IMG/VR virus record: IMGVR_UViG_3300042508_000221
Location: 1 to 64,000 of that record
DNA: 64,000 nt
Source of the DNA: a virus
Strand: one strand, 5' to 3'
This document shows, piece by piece, positions 34,514 to 42,139 of the stretch. Made by a program: the position numbers and the translations under genes. Each line of letters opens with the position of its first letter. Within the stretch, counting starts at the first letter, position 1. The notes beneath the pieces are model-generated. The model was not told where the DNA came from, ran no database searches, and saw only the letters and a program-made list of their open reading frames with translations.

Positions 34514-34634
34514 CTCCATCTACCTCGCCGCGATCCTAACAGCCGCAGCGTCCGCGCTGCTGCTCTCGGCTCGCGCGGGGCAAACAGCGATGCGGTGGGT
34601 GATTGGCAAGGCGATACAAAACACTCTCGGGTAA
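34506..34634 (+). CDS. Small membrane peptide
   Basis: 42 residues from GTG 34506, overlapping the previous stop. VRDSIYLAAILTAAASALLL is a likely membrane segment, followed by a short basic tail. A broken copy lies at 33090. Function unknown; holin-like or tail-tip membrane anchor are possible. Confidence 0.5.
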   Translation: MRDSIYLAAILTAAASALLLSARAGQTAMRWVIGKAIQNTLG

Positions 34635-34637
34635 CAC

Positions 34638-34964
34638 ATGAGCAACACCTACTCAGTCCTGCCGGGGTCGATGAATCTCGCTTTCAAGAAGGCCGGAGAC
34701 TTCGCCGCCCTCATCGACTTCGACGGCACCTCGCTCGTCGGGTACACCGCCACGGCGACCGTGACGAGCCTCGTCACCGGAGCGGCCGTCGTGCCGTTCA
34801 CGACGAGCGTGGCTGACGCCTCGGCCGGTCAGGTCAACATCTCGCTGACCGACACGCAGACCGCCGCCCTGCCCGCCGGAACCTACGGCTGGCGGCTCGA
34901 CTGGACGGCACCGGGCAGCGTGCAGAGGACGGCGCTGCAAGGCACCGTGGAGGTCTACGCATGA
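34638..34964 (+). CDS. Baseplate/fibre-associated beta protein, paralogue of 25598
   Basis: 108 residues. FKKAGDFAALIDFDGTSLVG and GQVNISLTDTQTAALPAGTY resemble BppU-type N-terminal modules that anchor receptor-binding proteins. It opens a second fibre set, as the 25598 gene opens the first. It overlaps the next gene by 4 bases. Confidence 0.6.
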   Translation: MSNTYSVLPGSMNLAFKKAGDFAALIDFDGTSLVGYTATATVTSLVTGAAVVPFTTSVADASAGQVNISLTDTQTAALPAGTYGWRLDWTAPGSVQRTALQGTVEVYA

Positions 34965-35236
34965 GCGCGATCACGGCAACAGTTGTCTCGCAGCCGATCA
35001 CGGCGAGCGTGAGCAACGCGGGCGGCATCTCCGCGAACGTCGGGGCATCGTCGGTGAGCGTCACGGCAGGCGGCGGCATCGGGCCGCAGGGGCCAGCGGG
35101 AACGGACGGCGGGCTGCTGGAGCAACTCAGCAACGTGCAGATCAGCGGCGCGGTGGACGGCGACGTGCTGCGGTACTCAGCGAACAAGTGGAAGAACTAT
35201 CCCGACGCCGACATCGTAGACGGCGGCAATTGGTAA
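34961..35236 (+). CDS. Short fibre protein with collagen-like segment
   Basis: 91 residues: Ala/Ser/Thr/Val-rich strands, then GGGIGPQGPAGTDGGLLEQL and a DGDVLRYSANKWKNY motif common in phage fibres (LRYxxxxWxN). It resembles the N-terminal and connector parts of the large fibre at 25960 cut down to a minimum. Confidence 0.6.
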   Translation: MSAITATVVSQPITASVSNAGGISANVGASSVSVTAGGGIGPQGPAGTDGGLLEQLSNVQISGAVDGDVLRYSANKWKNYPDADIVDGGNW

Positions 35237-35257
35237 CGCACAACTAGGAGGTGCAAC

Positions 35258-35959
35258 GTGGCAAATACTCTCAGGATTCGTCGAAGGGCACTGGGCGGCG
35301 CGAGCGGGGCACCGTCCTCGCTGGCACAGAGTGAGCTTGCATGGTCGGAGGTCGATCAGAGCCTTTTTATTGGTCAAGGCTCGGGCGGCTCCGCGACTGT
35401 CATCTGCATCGGCGGGCCGGGCACCTACGCAACGAAGTCTTATGTCACCTCGGCTGTCGCTGCCGTTGACGTGTCGAGCCAGCTTGCCAACTACCTGACC
35501 GCCGCGAACGCTGCATCGACCTACCTGACGATCTCGTCCGCGAGCAGCACCTACCTGACGCAGTCGAGCGCGAGCAGCACCTATGCGCCGCTGGCGTCTC
35601 CGACGTTCACGGGCACGCCCGCCTCAGTGACGCCGACGAGCGGAGACAACTCGACCAAGATTGCCACGACGGCGTTCGTGTCTGCGGCAGTGGCGGCACT
35701 CGTGAACGGGGCACCGGAAGCCCTCAACACCTTGGCGGAACTCAGCGCAGCGTTGAACTCGGATGCCTCGTTCTCCACGACCGTCTCGGCCAGCATCGGC
35801 GGCAAGCTCGCCAAGGCGTCTAACCTGAGTGACTTGGCTGACGTTGCCACCGCGAGGTCAAACCTCGGCCTCGGCGGCATCGCCACACAGGCGGCGAACA
35901 ACGTCAATCTGACCGGCGGCTTACTAGACAACTTCGACATCTCAGGCGGCACCTTTTAA
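35258..35959 (+). CDS. Tail fibre protein
   Basis: 233 residues. The N-terminal anchor NTLRIRRRALGGASGAPSSL matches other fibres here. Three YLT..SASSTY repeats and YAPLASPTFTGTPASVTPTS follow, then TKIATTAFVSAAVAAL and LNTLAELSAALNSDASF, all standard fibre segments. It ends GGLLDNFDISGGTF. AGGAGGTGC is the ribosome site. Confidence 0.8.
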   Translation: MANTLRIRRRALGGASGAPSSLAQSELAWSEVDQSLFIGQGSGGSATVICIGGPGTYATKSYVTSAVAAVDVSSQLANYLTAANAASTYLTISSASSTYLTQSSASSTYAPLASPTFTGTPASVTPTSGDNSTKIATTAFVSAAVAALVNGAPEALNTLAELSAALNSDASFSTTVSASIGGKLAKASNLSDLADVATARSNLGLGGIATQAANNVNLTGGLLDNFDISGGTF

Positions 35960-35962
35960 GCG

Positions 35963-36487
35963 ATGGCGAACACCGTCCGCATCCTCCGAAGCACGACCGC
36001 CGGAAATACACCGGCATCGCTCGTCAGCGGCCAGATCGCTGTCAACGAGGCGGATGGACGCTTGTTCTATCGGGCCAGCAACGGCACGGTCACGACGTTT
36101 TCTTCGATTGCTTCGTTTGCCACGACGGCCAGTTTCCCCGCCGCAGGGTCGAGCAGCGTCCTGTATCTGGCGTCCGACACGTCGAAACTCCATCAATGGA
36201 CAGGCAGCGTCTATGTAGAGATTGGCGTCTCTGGTGGCAGTAGCGGAGGCGGCGGATCAACGACCGATGCCAGCTTGCTGACCAGCGGCACGCTGGACGA
36301 CGCGCGTCTCAGTGCGACGGTGACGACCGCGTTGACCAACGCTCGCACGCCAACCGGGGCGGCTGGTGGCGACCTAACGGGCACCTACCCAAATCCGACT
36401 ATCGCCGCCGGTGCCGTGACTGAGGCCGACCTCGCCAACGCCGTCCGCAATTCACTGTTTCATCCATTCCTCTTGATGGGAGGCTGA
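35963..36487 (+). CDS. Tail fibre protein
   Basis: 174 residues. Same anchor type (NTVRILRSTTAGNTPASLVS, then NEADGRLFYR). The SAAGSSSVLYLASDTSKLHQW-like stretch parallels the gene at 31639 (GSAGVLYVSRDASRVFRW). It contains DLTGTYPNPTIAAGAV, a widespread fibre motif. No enzymatic domain. Confidence 0.75.
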   Translation: MANTVRILRSTTAGNTPASLVSGQIAVNEADGRLFYRASNGTVTTFSSIASFATTASFPAAGSSSVLYLASDTSKLHQWTGSVYVEIGVSGGSSGGGGSTTDASLLTSGTLDDARLSATVTTALTNARTPTGAAGGDLTGTYPNPTIAAGAVTEADLANAVRNSLFHPFLLMGG

Positions 36488-36488
36488 C

Positions 36489-36815
36489 ATGCCGCAGGCA
36501 CATAAAGTTTTGGGGCAGTCCAACCCATCGGCCACAACGCTGACCACGCTATACACCGTCCCGTCCTCCACGCAGGCAATCGCATCCACGTTGTCGGTAT
36601 GCAATCTTGGCGTGTCAACGACGTTCCGCGTGGCTGTTCGTCCTGCGGGTGCCACGCTGGCGAATCAGCATTACATCGTCTACGACGCCTCGGTGAACGC
36701 GAACGATTCTTTCTACTTGACGCTCGGCATCTCGCTTGCCGCTACCGATGTTGTGTCGGTTTTTGCGGGCACGGCCAATATCTCGTTCTCGTTGTTTGGC
36801 GTGGAGATAACGTGA
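36489..36815 (+). CDS. Small tail-region beta protein
   Basis: 108 residues. TTLYTVPSSTQAIASTLSVC then FRVAVRPAGATLANQHYIVY and NDSFYLTLGISLAATDVVSV follow the pattern of small phage proteins that accompany tail fibres. No catalytic motif. The last codons overlap the GTG of the repeat protein that follows. Confidence 0.65.
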   Translation: MPQAHKVLGQSNPSATTLTTLYTVPSSTQAIASTLSVCNLGVSTTFRVAVRPAGATLANQHYIVYDASVNANDSFYLTLGISLAATDVVSVFAGTANISFSLFGVEIT

Positions 36816-38224
36816 CCGTCACTTCCGCATCTCGCCCGCGACTGAGCAACAACCGCAGCCTGTGGACCACGGCTTCGCCCGTCACGCCGTGGGTGCGGCC
36901 GTCCGAATGGCTATCTCTACCAGACGTGACTGGGCAGCAGCGATTTGCTGGCTTACATCGAATTGACGTTGATGGCAATTTCGCTGCGATCACTGCGGCT
37001 GGCGCGTACACCGTGGACTGGGGCGACGGCACAACAACCAATCACGCCACCGGCACAACGGCTCAAAAGCAGTACGACTATGCGACGATCAGCAGCACTG
37101 GAGAATCGACGCTCGGCTACAGGCAGGTGATCATTCAAGTCTATCCGCAGAGCGGACAAAACTTGACAAGCGTGAATCTCTCCGTCCGACACAGCGCGAC
37201 AGCCAACAACTATTCTAGCGGCTGGTTGGATGTTGTGGTCAATGGCAACTCCATCGCGACGTTGGTATTTGGCGGAGCTAATGTGGCCGCCCGGTATCTC
37301 CAGCAGGCCACGGTGCTGCAAAATGCACTAACGTCCACAGCAAGTATGTTTCAGAACTGCCATGTGCTTCAGTCGGTGCCGCTGTTCAACACAGCCTCTG
37401 TAACAACGATGACAAGCATGTTCCACGGCTGTCACTCCCTTCAGACCGTGCCGCTGTTCAACACAGCGCTGGTGACCAACATGTCCAATATGTTCTCCTA
37501 CTGTCACTCCCTTCAGACCGCGCCGCTGTTTAACACCGCCGCAGCGACGAACATCTCCGGTATGTTCTCAAACTGTTATTCCCTTCAGTCGGTGCCGCTG
37601 TTTAATACCGCCGCAGCGACGAACACCTCCAGTATGTTCGCAAACTGTTATTCCCTTCAGACCGTGCCGCTATTCAATACGGCACTGGTGACCAACATGT
37701 CCGCTATGTTTCAAAACTGCCCATCGCTTCAATCTATTCCGCTATTCAATACGGCGATGGTGACCTTCATGTCCAATATGTTTCAAAACTGCCAATCGCT
37801 TCAAGCTATTCCGCTATTCAATACTGCATCTGCTACTAGCATGGATCGTATGTTTAGCGGATGCTCGGGGCTTGTGACGGTTCCGCAACTCAATACGTCG
37901 GCGTGCGTAAATGCTTTCCAGATGTTTAACCAAGCCTTTTCTTTGGCTTCTTTGCCAGCGCTAAACCTGCCGGCTGTGTCATTAGCCGCTAACATAAGTG
38001 GATTTGTATCCCAATGCCCTTCGCTTGCATCCGTCGCTTGCACCGGCATCAACCAGACGGTGTCGTTTGCGTCCTGCAAACTCTCTGCGGCACAGATCAA
38101 CGCAATCTTCACCAACCTCTCGTCATCCGGCTCTGGCAAGACGATCACGGTCGCTGGAAACTACGGTGCCGCGACCTGCACTCCATCTATTGCCACCGCC
38201 AAGGGATGGACGGTGACGACATGA
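36812..38224 (+). CDS. Tail-associated leucine-rich-repeat protein (BspA/DUF285-like)
   Basis: 470 residues from GTG 36812. A beta domain comes first (IDVDGNFAAITAAGAYTVDW, then GDGTTTNHATGTT, a PKD-like turn). Residues 179-394 are nine 24-residue repeats of MFxNCxSLQxVPLFNTAxVTNMS, the BspA/DUF285 surface-repeat consensus best known from bacterial cell-surface and mycoplasma proteins. A final globular part ends in KTITVAGNYGAATC. Very likely a host-binding spike; the repeats look recently expanded. Confidence 0.8.
   Translation: MTVTSASRPRLSNNRSLWTTASPVTPWVRPSEWLSLPDVTGQQRFAGLHRIDVDGNFAAITAAGAYTVDWGDGTTTNHATGTTAQKQYDYATISSTGESTLGYRQVIIQVYPQSGQNLTSVNLSVRHSATANNYSSGWLDVVVNGNSIATLVFGGANVAARYLQQATVLQNALTSTASMFQNCHVLQSVPLFNTASVTTMTSMFHGCHSLQTVPLFNTALVTNMSNMFSYCHSLQTAPLFNTAAATNISGMFSNCYSLQSVPLFNTAAATNTSSMFANCYSLQTVPLFNTALVTNMSAMFQNCPSLQSIPLFNTAMVTFMSNMFQNCQSLQAIPLFNTASATSMDRMFSGCSGLVTVPQLNTSACVNAFQMFNQAFSLASLPALNLPAVSLAANISGFVSQCPSLASVACTGINQTVSFASCKLSAAQINAIFTNLSSSGSGKTITVAGNYGAATCTPSIATAKGWTVTT
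37346..37993 (+). repeat. Nine tandem 72-bp leucine-rich repeats
   Basis: An ATG-TTT (MF) starts each unit at exact 72-base steps from 37346 to 37922. The middle units are very alike at DNA level and more AT-rich than the neighbouring genes. The last two are more diverged, which suggests growth in the middle of the array. Confidence 0.9.
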
Positions 38225-38409
38225 GCGAAGAGGCAGGGTTCTACAAGCGCGACCCAGATTCGGGCGAGTTGTTGTTTGCGCCGAATGGTGTCTACGGGCC
38301 GGGGTTTACGTTGCTCGCACCGCAGCGCGCGGAATACAGCTACCCAGTGGATGGCTGGGGGTGGTTTGAAACCCGCGAAGAGGCGACGAGGGCGTGGCGT
38401 GAAGGGTGA
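38221..38409 (+). CDS. Small hypothetical protein
   Basis: 62 residues from the ATG overlapping the previous stop. FYKRDPDSGELLFAPNGVYG and a C-terminal GWGWFETREEATRAW segment resemble short proteins found after fibre genes in other phages. No known function. Confidence 0.5.
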   Translation: MSEEAGFYKRDPDSGELLFAPNGVYGPGFTLLAPQRAEYSYPVDGWGWFETREEATRAWREG

Positions 38410-38557
38410 GCCACTCTCCCGTGAATACTTGCTCGCCAGAGGAAAATGCTGCGGCATGAGCTGCGTGAACTGCCCGTATGGAGATGAGCAGTGCTCAATT
38501 GGCTGCGAAGACAAACCGACGACCTCTTCGGTCGCTCAGGCGCATGGGCCAGGGTGA
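38399..38557 (+). CDS. Small four-cysteine protein, DUF5522-like
   Basis: 52 residues from GTG 38399. REYLLARGKCCGMSCVNCPY matches the core of DUF5522-type zinc-binding peptides (YLxxGxCCGxxCxxCPY). It overlaps genes on both sides, and the HNH nuclease frame runs through its end, so expression is not certain. Confidence 0.45.
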   Translation: MKGEPLSREYLLARGKCCGMSCVNCPYGDEQCSIGCEDKPTTSSVAQAHGPG

Positions 38558-38796
38558 GGCGGGAGCATCTATCCAGGGAGCCGGCCTGCATCGCGTGCGG
38601 GCGCGACGATGAGCTGGAGGTGCATCACATCCAGCCGTACCACGCAGACCCGGCGCTCGAGCTTGATCCCGGCAACCTCGCGACCATGTGCCGAGACTGC
38701 CACTACTCCGTCGCGCACGCCTACGACTGGAGGTCGTGGAGGCCCGACGTGCGGAGGATTGCCGAGGCTATCAAGACCGCTGAAGTGAAACGCTAG
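38491..38796 (+). CDS. HNH endonuclease
   Basis: 101 residues. EPACIACGRDDELEVHHIQP, then LDPGNLATMCRDCHYSVAH, is a complete HNH with two CxxC zinc pairs. HNH proteins of this size often help terminase cut DNA, though they usually lie beside terS; here it stands at the end of the tail block and may be a homing enzyme. Confidence 0.8.
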   Translation: MLNWLRRQTDDLFGRSGAWARVRREHLSREPACIACGRDDELEVHHIQPYHADPALELDPGNLATMCRDCHYSVAHAYDWRSWRPDVRRIAEAIKTAEVKR

Positions 38797-39647
38797 ACCA
38801 CCTTCGGCAGCACGCTCGGGGCGGGCACGCCTGGGCTGACGATGCGAGGGTCGAGGTACTTCTTCGTCACCGCTGGGCTGGAGTGATCAAGAAGTCGCTG
38901 GGCCGACCCGCCGGCAGCCTCGTAGTAGCTCGCCGTCGTCTTGCGGATGCGGTGAAACTTGCACCGGCGGTCGCTGGGCAGGCCCGCCCGCTGGAGGATG
39001 ATCTTCAGTATCCGCCAGAGACAGGTGTGGTGCCGATCCCACGGGATCGCGGTGTCGTCGGGGCCGCGGCGAATCGCCAGGAGGGCGTCGGCGCACTCGA
39101 CGCTGATCTCGCGGAGGATGTCCCGCCGCCTGCCCTTCCGCTCCTCGGCCCTGAAGATGACGTTGCACCCGCGCACGTCGGAGGCCCGCACCTCGACGAC
39201 CGAGGCGATGCGCTCCCCCGTGTCGTAGCACAGCAAGAGAATGGCCTTCCACACCGAGGCGGCCTGAAAGCCACCGATGCGGCCTTGCTCCTGGGCGGCA
39301 GACGCCAGGATCGCCTTCATCTCGTCAGTCAGCCACGCCTCTGGGATTCGCTCGGGCACGATGATCCTGGGCACCTGCGGCCAAGTGTCACAGAGCTTCC
39401 GGCGGGCGCAGAACTCCCAGAGGGCGCGAAGCTGGGCCCGGTCTTTCGCCGCCGTGGCCGCCGACATCTCGCGGACGCGGTGGGCCAGAAAACGGGCAAC
39501 CGCGAGTTCTTCGAGGTCGCTTGTCTCTGGCGGTCGCCCGAGCACCGCCCCCCAGGAGCGGAGGGTGTAGCCATAGAGGGTGATGGTGCGGTCGCTGACT
39601 CCGGTCAGCGGAGCGTAAAGATCGACGAGAACGCGATGCAATGTCAC
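38793..39647 (-). CDS. int: Tyrosine recombinase / integrase
   Basis: 284 residues from a GTG at 39647, preferred because AGGGAG lies 9 bases before it; an ATG at 39695 is possible. Catalytic set (short numbering): Arg146 (GERIASV), Lys171 (EERKGRR), His232-Arg235 (FHRIRK), His255 (LLDHSS) and Tyr264 (KKYLD). An N-terminal SAM-like core-binding domain is present. It would carry out site-specific integration. It faces the tail genes tail-to-tail and overlaps the HNH gene by 4 bases. One of only two clear genes on this strand. Confidence 0.9.
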   Translation of the reverse strand: MTLHRVLVDLYAPLTGVSDRTITLYGYTLRSWGAVLGRPPETSDLEELAVARFLAHRVREMSAATAAKDRAQLRALWEFCARRKLCDTWPQVPRIIVPERIPEAWLTDEMKAILASAAQEQGRIGGFQAASVWKAILLLCYDTGERIASVVEVRASDVRGCNVIFRAEERKGRRRDILREISVECADALLAIRRGPDDTAIPWDRHHTCLWRILKIILQRAGLPSDRRCKFHRIRKTTASYYEAAGGSAQRLLDHSSPAVTKKYLDPRIVSPGVPAPSVLPKVV

Positions 39648-39701
39648 GGTGTGATTCTCCCTCTTGAGAAGTACCACCTCCATGCGAAACAGCAATCCCG
39701 A

Positions 39702-39725
39702 CGCGCCCCCCCGGTGGGGGGCGCG
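39702..39725. terminator. GC-rich perfect inverted repeat upstream of integrase
   Basis: CGCGCCCCCC-CGGT-GGGGGGCGCG. On the + strand TTTTT follows about 10 bases later (39735-39739), so it could stop rightward transcription before the regulatory region. On the - strand no T-run follows, and the stem lies between the small gene and integrase. Confidence 0.4.
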
Positions 39726-39744
39726 AATGGTCGGTTTTTGCGGC

Positions 39745-39954
39745 CTATAGCAGCTTGGCTAACTTTTCCGGCGTCAGGACAAATGCGTTCGTGAGCCGGC
39801 AGGTCGGCCACTCGGCCCCAATGGTCAGCCGCCATTTTTTTCTCGCCTTCTCCACGGCCAGAGCCGGGGTGTCAGTCACAACCACGATCTCGTCGGCGTC
39901 CTCGACGGCGTTCCCAGAGTCCGACCACTCGCAAATCACGGTGTAGCGGGGCAT
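39745..39954 (-). CDS. Small hypothetical protein beside integrase
   Basis: 69 residues starting MPRYTVICEWSDSGNAVEDA, chosen because GGAGGTGCCTG precedes this ATG. The pattern (short strand, acidic turn, VVVTDTPALAVEKARKKWR helix) suggests a small alpha/beta fold. It is transcribed with integrase from the region divergent to 40155. Function unknown. Confidence 0.6.
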   Translation of the reverse strand: MPRYTVICEWSDSGNAVEDADEIVVVTDTPALAVEKARKKWRLTIGAEWPTCRLTNAFVLTPEKLAKLL

Positions 39955-40000
39955 CAGGCACCTCCATGTGTCCTTGTGGCGGCTGGCTTTTTGCCGGCCG

Positions 40001-40027
40001 GTCGGGCACCATGCGGGGGTGCCCGAC
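40001..40027. promoter_or_regulatory. Perfect 10-bp inverted repeat in the divergent control region
   Basis: GTCGGGCACC and GGTGCCCGAC flank a 7-base spacer. It lies between the leftward integrase unit and the rightward tandem-HTH gene. It may be an operator or an integrase arm site; it also could fold as a hairpin in RNA. A shorter dyad, ATTTGTAAAT, lies at 40054-40063. Confidence 0.45.
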
Positions 40028-40034
40028 GCCACTA

Positions 40035-40054
40035 TTCAAATCCCCTATCCTCCA
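40035..40054 (+). other. Candidate attP core resembling a tRNA 3' end
   Basis: TTCAAATCCCCTATCCTCCA reads as a T-loop (TTCAAAT), the 3' half of a T-stem (CCCCT), a 7-base acceptor strand (ATCCTCC) and discriminator A. The 5' partner of a T-stem is absent, as expected for an attachment core rather than a tRNA gene. The host tRNA would begin GGAGGAT. It is near int, in the only non-coding stretch there. Confidence 0.4.
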
Positions 40055-40154
40055 TTTGTAAATAGGAGCCGTGGCGGTTTTTCGGGAAATTGGCTTTTGT
40101 CCCTGTCCCAGGGGTATCCTGCCCGTGGCGGCAAGACCGCCAGAAGGCGGACAC

Positions 40155-40697
40155 ATGGCGAAGAAGAAGCAGATCGATCAAGCGATTGGAAGCTGGGAGG
40201 CGGCGTGCCTCCTGGGCGTTCATTGGACGACCCCGGCCCGAATGGTCGAAAAGGGGCTCCTGACGAGCCGCACGCTGGCATCCCCAGTGGTCAGCGACCC
40301 CGAGCGGGTCTTCACGGTCTACTCGCTCGCCGAGTGCGAGGCAGACTGGGAAGAATACGCCGAACAGTTGAAGCATGGCGGTTCTGGCAAACGGCCGCGT
40401 GCTGGAGTCGACCTCCGGCCTCCGATGGTCAAGGCGCTAGCCGCGCTCGAGCACAAGATCGCATTCGGCGATGCCGTCTCCACGGGTGAGGCCGCAGAGA
40501 TCATGGGCGTCCATTGGACGTTTCCGCCGCGGATGGCGCAGCAGGGAAAGATCGTCGGTCGCATCGTCGTGAACGCGAGGAACAAGCGAAGCCGATGTTG
40601 GATTTTCTCGCGGGCGAGCTGCGAAGCAAACGTGTCCACTGCCCGCCGTCTCCAAGCCGCTGGCAAGAAAAAAGGCCGGCACCGAAACCTCGCTTGA
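40155..40697 (+). CDS. Tandem helix-turn-helix regulator or excisionase
   Basis: 180 residues from ATG 40155. Two related HTH segments, SWEAACLLGVHWTTPARMVE and EAAEIMGVHWTFPPRMAQQG, are about 95 residues apart, so the protein is an internal duplication of a MerR/excisionase-like DNA-binding unit. It is divergent from int with an inverted repeat between. A lysis-lysogeny switch or recombination directionality factor is inferred. No CI-type peptidase domain is present. Confidence 0.6.
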   Translation: MAKKKQIDQAIGSWEAACLLGVHWTTPARMVEKGLLTSRTLASPVVSDPERVFTVYSLAECEADWEEYAEQLKHGGSGKRPRAGVDLRPPMVKALAALEHKIAFGDAVSTGEAAEIMGVHWTFPPRMAQQGKIVGRIVVNARNKRSRCWIFSRASCEANVSTARRLQAAGKKKGRHRNLA

Positions 40698-40723
40698 CGA
40701 AGTGTTGATCAGTCGCCTATCAT
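40694..40723 (+). promoter_or_regulatory. Sigma70-like promoter before the helicase gene
   Basis: TTGACG (40694-40699), an 18-base spacer and TATCAT (40718-40723), 28 bases before the next ATG. The overlapping CGCCTATC resembles the start of the recurrent motif seen elsewhere. Confidence 0.5.
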
Positions 40724-40750
40724 CCTGCCCACGCAAAGGAGTGCAGCAGG

Positions 40751-42139
40751 ATGTTGTGGACCCATCAGCAGGAAGCGATCTCGTGGGCCGACGGCCGCAG
40801 GGATGTCCTTCTCTGGATCGGCATGGGGGCCGGGAAAACACGCACGACGCTCGAGATCATCAAGCGGGCCATGCTGGCCGGGTCGTTTCGTCGCATTCTC
40901 GTCGGCTGCCCGAAAGCCGTGATTCCCGCCTGGGCGAAGCAGGCGGCGATGTGGCTGCCTGAAATCCGCGTTGTCTTGCTTGACCGCGGCACCTCGGCCG
41001 ACAAAGGCCGGCAGATCGTGGCAGCGATGGCCGATACGTCGCCCGTGATCATCGTCGGCAACTACGAGTCGCTTTGGCGAATCAAAGAAGTTGAAAAGCT
41101 CTCCTGGGACTGCCTCGTGTGGGACGAAGTCCATCGCCTCAAGTCACCGTCGGGGGCGGCGAGCAAATGGGCGGCAAAGCTGTGCAAGAAGAACCCGACC
41201 GCGAAGCGGATCGGACTCTCGGGCACGCTCCTCGCCCAAAGCCCGCTCGACGCCTACGGGACATGGCGAGCCGTCGAATCGCCGGAATGTGCCACCTTTG
41301 GCACGACCTACACGCTGTTCAAGGCCACCTACGCGATCACGAATCCAGCCATCCCCGGCATGGTCATCGGCTGGAGGAACAAGGAGCAGTTTGCGGCCAG
41401 GGTCGCGGCCACGACGTTCCAGCGCAAAAGCGAGGATGTCCTTGACCTGCCGCCGATTCACCACGTTGAAGTGCCGGTCGAAATGACGGCCAAAGAAGGC
41501 AAGGTATACACGCAGCTTGAGAAGGACTTCTGCGCCGAGGTCGACGGGGGGTACATCACTCCCCAGAACGCGATGGTCGGTCTGCTGCGGATGCTCCAGG
41601 CCACCAGCGGCTTCATGCGGCTCGACGACACCGTCGCCGCGAGGCAGATCGACGAGACCCCGTCGAAGCGGGCGGCGTTCGCGGAGATGCTTGAGGATAT
41701 GCCCGAGCACGAACCGCTCGTCGTCTTCTGTCGGTTTCGCAGCGACATCGACAGCGTCCTCCACGTTTGCGACCAACTGGGTCGCACGGTGGGCGAGTTG
41801 TCGGGTAAAGTGGACGACCTTGCCGCGTGGCAGGCCGGGAAGACCGCCGTGCTGGTCGCTCAGATTCAAAGCGGCGGCATCGGCATCGACTTAACGCGGG
41901 CGAACGTGGGCGTCTTCTACAGCCTCGGCCACTCGCTCTCCGAATGGCTCCAGGCGATCGCCCGACTGCACCGCCCCGGCCAGGAACGACACACGCGATT
42001 TTTTAGTCTGGTTGCACAGCTACACGGCAAGACAACGGCCGACGGCCGCGTGTATGAAGCCCTCTCCAATCGAAAGGAAGTGATTGATGTCGTCTGCAAT
42101 TCCTACCGTGCAAGACAGTGCGCTGTCGACCGCACTTGA
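40751..42139 (+). CDS. SNF2-like superfamily 2 helicase
   Basis: 462 residues. Motif I GMGAGKTRT, motif II VWDEVH, motif III GLSGTLLAQ, motif V region QSGGIGIDL and motif VI QAIARLHRPGQ. This is the compact SNF2-type ATPase found in many phages, which moves on duplex DNA and may help replication or remodel host proteins. The start has AAGGAG upstream. It is the first gene of the replication block. Confidence 0.9.
   Translation: MLWTHQQEAISWADGRRDVLLWIGMGAGKTRTTLEIIKRAMLAGSFRRILVGCPKAVIPAWAKQAAMWLPEIRVVLLDRGTSADKGRQIVAAMADTSPVIIVGNYESLWRIKEVEKLSWDCLVWDEVHRLKSPSGAASKWAAKLCKKNPTAKRIGLSGTLLAQSPLDAYGTWRAVESPECATFGTTYTLFKATYAITNPAIPGMVIGWRNKEQFAARVAATTFQRKSEDVLDLPPIHHVEVPVEMTAKEGKVYTQLEKDFCAEVDGGYITPQNAMVGLLRMLQATSGFMRLDDTVAARQIDETPSKRAAFAEMLEDMPEHEPLVVFCRFRSDIDSVLHVCDQLGRTVGELSGKVDDLAAWQAGKTAVLVAQIQSGGIGIDLTRANVGVFYSLGHSLSEWLQAIARLHRPGQERHTRFFSLVAQLHGKTTADGRVYEALSNRKEVIDVVCNSYRARQCAVDRT

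Noticed and set aside
37346-37993. CRISPR-like array of 72-bp units
   Set aside because: The repeats encode leucine-rich motifs without a frame break, and there are no unique spacers or cas genes.
25960-38224. Diversity-generating retroelement acting on the fibres
   Set aside because: No reverse transcriptase gene and no template/variable repeat pair with adenine-specific changes was seen in the window.
38883-39794. A + strand gene of about 300 codons opposite integrase
   Set aside because: The - strand product has all integrase catalytic residues; the + frame is Arg/Pro/Ala-rich noise.
40035-40054. A tRNA gene
   Set aside because: Only the 3' end pattern is present; no D arm, anticodon arm or 5' acceptor strand can be found upstream.
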